Source: Simiduia sp. 21SJ11W-1
GTDB taxonomy: Bacteria; Pseudomonadota; Gammaproteobacteria; Pseudomonadales; Cellvibrionaceae
Assembly: GCF_024138675.1 (NCBI RefSeq)
Contig: NZ_CP090959.1
Location: 1,581,501 to 1,645,500, forward strand
Direction of reading: 5' to 3'
Length of the DNA stretch: 64,000 nt
This document shows, one piece after another, positions 60,739 through 64,000 of the stretch (its first letter is position 1; each line of letters begins with the position of its first letter). The position numbers and the translations under genes were made by a program. The notes under the pieces were generated by a model. That model saw only the letters and a program-made list of their open reading frames with translations, made no database searches and was not told where the DNA came from.

Positions 60739-62115
60739 AGGCAGTGCTGCTGAGGGCAATTGCACGGTAATTATCAGGCCGCCCGCTGCTGCCAGCTCGG
60801 CGCTAATAGTGCCGCCGTGCTGGGTTACGGTGCGGCGTGCGATGCTTAAGCCTAAACCCACGCCGCCCTGATTTCGGTCGCGCGCCTCATCGGTTCGGTA
60901 AAAGGGCGTGAAAATATCTTCCAGCTCTTGGGGGGCAACGCCGGGGCCGGTATCGCGCAGGGTAATCCGCCAGAAGTGCCCGCTGGCTGTTAGCGCAATG
61001 CTGATTTTCCCGTTGTTGGGTGTGTGCCTTAAGGCATTGGTAATCAAGTTTTCAAACACGCCCACTAACGTATTACTGCGGGTTTGCACCAGCGCCTCGG
61101 CAGGCGCGCTGAGTGTGAGGGTGATGTTTTTTTCCGCCGCCTGGGTTTGAAAATCTTCCACGAGTGCTGTTAACAGCATGGCGATGTCTACTGTGTCTTC
61201 CAGTGGCCACTGCTCGCCATCGTTTACCGGTATCGCCAAAATATCGCTAATAATATTGTTTAAGTATTCTGCGGCCTGCTGGGCTTTGCTGATGTGCTCG
61301 CTGGTAGCTGCGGGTGATTGCTGCAGGGCAAGGCCCAAGGCCGATTGCAGGCGCATAAGTGGCGAGCGCAGTTCGTGCGATACATCTTTAATCAAGCGCT
61401 GTTGGGCGCTCATGGCGTGTTGCAGTTGTTCGGCCATTTGGTCGAAGGCCAGCGCGAGGCTGCTGAGCTCATCTTTGCGCCCGCGCATTTGCGGTGCAAC
61501 GCGGGTTGAAAAATCTCCGGCCGCCAACCGCTGGGTTGCGGCCTTTAACACTTCCGCCGGGCGCGTTAAATAGCGGCCCAATAAATAACTCACCGTGCCA
61601 CTCACCAATACAGAAATCAGCAGTATGGGCCAGAGGTTCATTAAAAAAAGCTTTAACAGCAGGTTGGGTTGTTCAGATTGCGAGGCCACCACCATGCGAA
61701 TAATCTGGCCATCTTCCAGTTGGATTAAGCGGCCAAAATATTTTTTGCCGCGCACATCTTTGCGCATAAACGGGCGCTGCTGATTTAAATCCCGAATCAG
61801 TGCCTCGGCGGGTGGGGGCAGGGTGCGGCCCAGCATGTCTTTGCCGCTGGCATTCACCACAAACAAAGCGCGCAGCGCCCAGGGCGGCAGGGTTTGCAGG
61901 CGCGCCAGAAATTCTTGCTCGGTGGCGTTTACTGCATCGCGCGTGGCGTAGTGCAAGACGCGCATGGCGTGTGGGTCTTTATTGAAAAACGGGGCCCGGT
62001 GCGGGCGTGCAAAGCCGCCCGGATCAAACTGGTGAATCACCAGAGCCGTGCCCACAATAATGAGAATGGTGGTGAGCCAAAACCCAATGAACACCTTCCA
62101 GAACAGGCGGATCAT
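60727..62115 (-). CDS. CpxA-like sensor histidine kinase
   Basis: Product of 462 residues: membrane helix (about 5-27), periplasmic sensor domain (about 30-160), second helix (about 163-185), HAMP (about 185-245), HisKA with DVSHELRSPLMRLQSALG, and HATPase with NLITNALRHTP, RDTGPGV, GVGLGLSIA. Its start overlaps the stop of the regulator gene by 4 bases. Together with the divergent Spy/CpxP-like gene and the CpxR box this is best seen as a Cpx-type envelope-stress sensor. The periplasmic part is not clearly homologous to E. coli CpxA. Confidence 0.88.
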   Translation of the reverse strand: MIRLFWKVFIGFWLTTILIIVGTALVIHQFDPGGFARPHRAPFFNKDPHAMRVLHYATRDAVNATEQEFLARLQTLPPWALRALFVVNASGKDMLGRTLPPPAEALIRDLNQQRPFMRKDVRGKKYFGRLIQLEDGQIIRMVVASQSEQPNLLLKLFLMNLWPILLISVLVSGTVSYLLGRYLTRPAEVLKAATQRLAAGDFSTRVAPQMRGRKDELSSLALAFDQMAEQLQHAMSAQQRLIKDVSHELRSPLMRLQSALGLALQQSPAATSEHISKAQQAAEYLNNIISDILAIPVNDGEQWPLEDTVDIAMLLTALVEDFQTQAAEKNITLTLSAPAEALVQTRSNTLVGVFENLITNALRHTPNNGKISIALTASGHFWRITLRDTGPGVAPQELEDIFTPFYRTDEARDRNQGGVGLGLSIARRTVTQHGGTISAELAAAGGLIITVQLPSAALPSSN

Positions 62116-62810
62116 GGGGTGGGTTCCAGGGTGAGCATGTAGCCTGCGCCGCGGATATTTATAATTAACTCTTTCGGCCCGCCGGCATCGTGAATTTTTT
62201 TGCGAATATTGCTTACGTGCACATCTATAGAGCGATCATAGGCGGTGAGCTTGCGACCCAGGGCGCGCTCTGTAAGGGTATCTTTCGAGAGCACCTCACC
62301 GGCCGAGGCCACCAACAGCGAGAGTACCGTGTACTCGGCGCCTGTGAGTTCCAGCTTTTGTTCGTTGTAGTAGCCTGTGCGGTTGCCAGATTGTAGGCGC
62401 AGCGCACCGGTGGATTGCGATTCAATTACGGGCTCTGGGCTGGTGGTGCGCCGCAATATGGCTTTAATGCGCGCCAGTAGCTCTCTTGGGTCGCAGGGTT
62501 TGGCCAGGTAGTCGTCTGCGCCCAGTTCCAAGCCGATGATGCGATCTACCGGGTCGCCTTTGGCGGTGAGCATTAATACCGGGGTGTTGTTTTGTTCGCG
62601 CAGTTGCTTGAGCACATCCATGCCGTTGAGTTCGGGCATCATTACATCTAACACCAGCAGGGCGTAGGCCTGGGCCTTTATGGCTGCCAGTGCTGCGCGG
62701 CCATCGTGACGGGTATCTACGGTGAAACCTTCGGTGGTGAGGTAGTTGGCCAAGAGCTCGCACAGCTCGCGATCGTCGTCTACCAGTAATAGCCTGGGTG
62801 GGGTATGCAT
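62112..62810 (-). CDS. CpxR-like OmpR-family response regulator
   Basis: Product of 232 residues: receiver domain (about 1-118) with acidic pair DDD near 11, acceptor Asp in LLVLDVMMPELNG, Thr/Ala LMLTAKGD and Lys in DYLAKPCDPREL; winged-helix DNA-binding domain (about 130-228) with LTGAEYTVLSLL and DRSIDVHVSNIRKKI. Sequence VDTRHDGRAAL and layout fit CpxR. It is predicted to bind the GTAAA repeats upstream, controlling itself and the chaperone gene. Confidence 0.92.
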   Translation of the reverse strand: MHTPPRLLLVDDDRELCELLANYLTTEGFTVDTRHDGRAALAAIKAQAYALLVLDVMMPELNGMDVLKQLREQNNTPVLMLTAKGDPVDRIIGLELGADDYLAKPCDPRELLARIKAILRRTTSPEPVIESQSTGALRLQSGNRTGYYNEQKLELTGAEYTVLSLLVASAGEVLSKDTLTERALGRKLTAYDRSIDVHVSNIRKKIHDAGGPKELIINIRGAGYMLTLEPTP

Positions 62811-62883
62811 GGGCTTCGCTCAACTCGATTTAGCGGTTATTTTCCCTGTAAACACACAACTTTGGCAGGGGCGCTAACCTTTC

Positions 62884-62898
62884 TTTACAGTAGTTTAC
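62884..62898 (-). promoter_or_regulatory. CpxR box
   Basis: On the minus strand the sequence is GTAAA-CTACT-GTAAA, an exact match to the CpxR consensus GTAAA-N5-GTAAA. It lies between the divergent regulator gene (74 bases) and chaperone gene (74 bases). Further half-sites are TTTAC at 62914-62918, one helical pair of turns away, and GTAAA at 62848-62852. Confidence 0.85.
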
Positions 62899-62971
62899 CG
62901 GCCTTAGCCCCGCTTTACGATTGCGCCCGCTAGCATGGTGTTGTGATTAAATTTTATTGAAGGAGCGCGAT

Positions 62972-63487
62972 ATGCAACATGTTAAACACACGGCACGGGT
63001 TTTGGGCTTGGCGGCGTTAATTGGCGCAACCAGCATGGGCGTTTGGGCGGGTGCGTCGCACGGTGAGGGGCAGGGCGAGCGGCACTCTGAGGCACAGGCC
63101 GGCTGCGAGCACGCGCCCTTTGCGGGCAAGCGCCACAAGGCCGGTATGCGCCAGTTAATGGGCAAGCTTGATTTAACCGAACAGCAGCAGGCAGAAATAA
63201 AAGCCTTGCGCGAAACCCAGCATCAGGCCATGAAGGCCGAGCGCCAAAAGCTGCACAGCCTGCGCAAGGAATTTCGCGCCCTGGCCGAGGCCGGTGCCAG
63301 TGAAGCAGAGCTTGCCGCCAGCGCCGATCAGATTGCGGGCCTGATGAGCCAGCAAATGGTGGCTAAAACCCTGCACATGCGCGCGCTACGCGAGCGGTTA
63401 ACTGCCGAGCAGCAGGCAAAGCTTGCCGAACTAAAAGCCGAGCGCCGCGCTCACAAAGGCCATAAATCTGAAAAGGATGGGCAATAA
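62972..63487 (+). CDS. Spy/CpxP-like periplasmic chaperone
   Basis: Product of 171 residues: signal peptide (about 1-26, LGLAALIGATSMGVWA), a His-rich charged segment, and the LTxxQ-type helices: LMGKLDLTEQQQAEIKAL and LRERLTAEQQAKLAEL, ending in a Lys/His-rich tail. In the Cpx system CpxP binds and damps the sensor, while Spy is a general chaperone; this protein could be either. A single Cys is in AGCEHAPF. AAGGAG lies 7 bases before ATG 62972. Confidence 0.9.
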   Translation: MQHVKHTARVLGLAALIGATSMGVWAGASHGEGQGERHSEAQAGCEHAPFAGKRHKAGMRQLMGKLDLTEQQQAEIKALRETQHQAMKAERQKLHSLRKEFRALAEAGASEAELAASADQIAGLMSQQMVAKTLHMRALRERLTAEQQAKLAELKAERRAHKGHKSEKDGQ

Positions 63488-63525
63488 GTATGCGCACTAA
63501 GGCTGCGCACAAAGCGTAGGGCGAG

Positions 63526-63550
63526 CAACGGGGCCTGCGCCCCGTTGTTT
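63526..63550 (+). terminator. Terminator after the Spy/CpxP-like gene
   Basis: CAACGGGGC and GCCCCGTTG pair perfectly around CTGC, followed by a short T run (TTT). It lies between convergent genes and may serve both. Confidence 0.7.
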
Positions 63551-63587
63551 GATGCCGCTATTTGCATGTGGTTAATGTAGCTGGCGG

Positions 63588-64000
63588 TTAATCGGCTTCG
63601 TTGCTGTCGGGTGCTACTTTGCGGGTGATTTTCGGTGGCGCGAAGCCATCGCCCAAGTTGGGCACCGCGGTAGGTGCGCGGCGCTTGCCAATATTTTTCT
63701 GGTCGCGCGTGCGCACTTTGGGTTTGTTGTCTTTGGCTTTTTTCTTGGCGGCGCGCTCCAGCGCTGCTTTTTTATCGGCCTTTTTCGGGCCTGCGGCCTT
63801 GCCTGAGGCCTTCACTTTTTCCGGCCCCTGGTAGCGCGATTCAAAGCCCAGCAGCGAAATAATTTCAAAGCGGGTTTGCAGGTAGCGTTCAACGCCGGCC
63901 TTCAGGTTCCATTCTTGCGGGGTAATGAAACTGATGGCGTGGCCATCGGCACCGGCGCGGCCAGTGCGGCCAATGCGGTGGGTGTAGTCGTCGCCGTTGC
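63588..64000 (-). CDS. DEAD-box RNA helicase, C-terminal part (RhlE-like)
   Basis: The minus-strand frame is open to the right window edge; it encodes the end of helicase domain 2 with motif VI (YTHRIGRTGRAGADGHAISF) and then a short linker and a basic Lys/Arg tail (KKADKKAALERAAKKKAKD and KNIGKRRAPT). The tail type fits RhlE/SrmB-like proteins, which work on rRNA folding and mRNA decay. The N-terminal DEAD motifs are outside the window. Confidence 0.92.
   Translation of the reverse strand, partial: NGDDYTHRIGRTGRAGADGHAISFITPQEWNLKAGVERYLQTRFEIISLLGFESRYQGPEKVKASGKAAGPKKADKKAALERAAKKKAKDNKPKVRTRDQKNIGKRRAPTAVPNLGDGFAPPKITRKVAPDSNEAD

Overview
The window is a chromosomal segment of a moderately GC-rich gammaproteobacterium. 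The order leuC-leuD-leuB-asd-fimV-truA-trpF-(trpBA)-accD-folC-SPOR gene-cvpA-purF-metZ is the order known from Pseudomonas, with trpBA added between trpF and accD. This, with a FabY-type ketoacyl synthase, a FimV hub and an scpAB/rluB cluster, points to Pseudomonadales/Cellvibrionales (a Cellvibrio/Saccharophagus/Simiduia-like marine or soil bacterium). The taxon is inferred from gene order and protein flavour, not from a search.

Layout. 1-3.2 kb: 3' part of an SMC-like (MukB/MksB/JetC-type) ATPase. 3.2-9.3 kb: a hybrid sensor kinase whose phospho-acceptor His is replaced by Gln, two genes of unknown function, a ribosome-associated HPF-type protein, an Hsp20 chaperone behind a ROSE-like RNA thermometer, and a methyltransferase. 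9.5-14.5 kb: a GlxA-type AraC regulator, fabY, an outer-membrane barrel and a LysR regulator divergent from leuCDB. 14.6-32.7 kb: conserved biosynthetic block (leucine, aspartate semialdehyde, fimV, tRNA pseudouridine, tryptophan, malonyl-CoA, folate, purine, methionine). 32.7-37.7 kb: MoxR / unknown / DUF58 / TgpA-type transglutaminase operon. 37.7-43.5 kb: leftward housekeeping genes (RNA methylase, DUF2520, CBS, pdxJ, cyclophilin, SH3 protein, YciI, VC0807-like membrane protein). 43.5-50.6 kb: rnm, yciO, scpA, scpB, rluB and a YgiQ-type radical SAM gene.

50.6-57.1 kb is the accessory part. It starts with a nested inverted-repeat element and about 4.7 tandem copies of a 222-bp unit. Each unit carries a large imperfect palindrome, and a related copy lies 5 kb away at 56.93 kb in the opposite orientation. 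yaeQ follows, then a lower-GC stretch with a single integron-type gene cassette (two small ORFs plus a well-formed attC-like site), a lipoprotein, an AHH-type nuclease toxin overlapping an Imm11-like immunity gene, and a secreted lipase-like hydrolase. No integrase, transposase or toxin-delivery gene is visible in the window.

57.1-64 kb: katG, a divergent endonuclease/phosphatase-fold gene, and a Cpx-like envelope-stress module: a kinase/regulator pair divergent from a Spy/CpxP-like periplasmic chaperone, with an exact GTAAA-N5-GTAAA CpxR box between them. The window ends in the C-terminus of a DEAD-box RNA helicase. No tRNA, rRNA or CRISPR array was seen.
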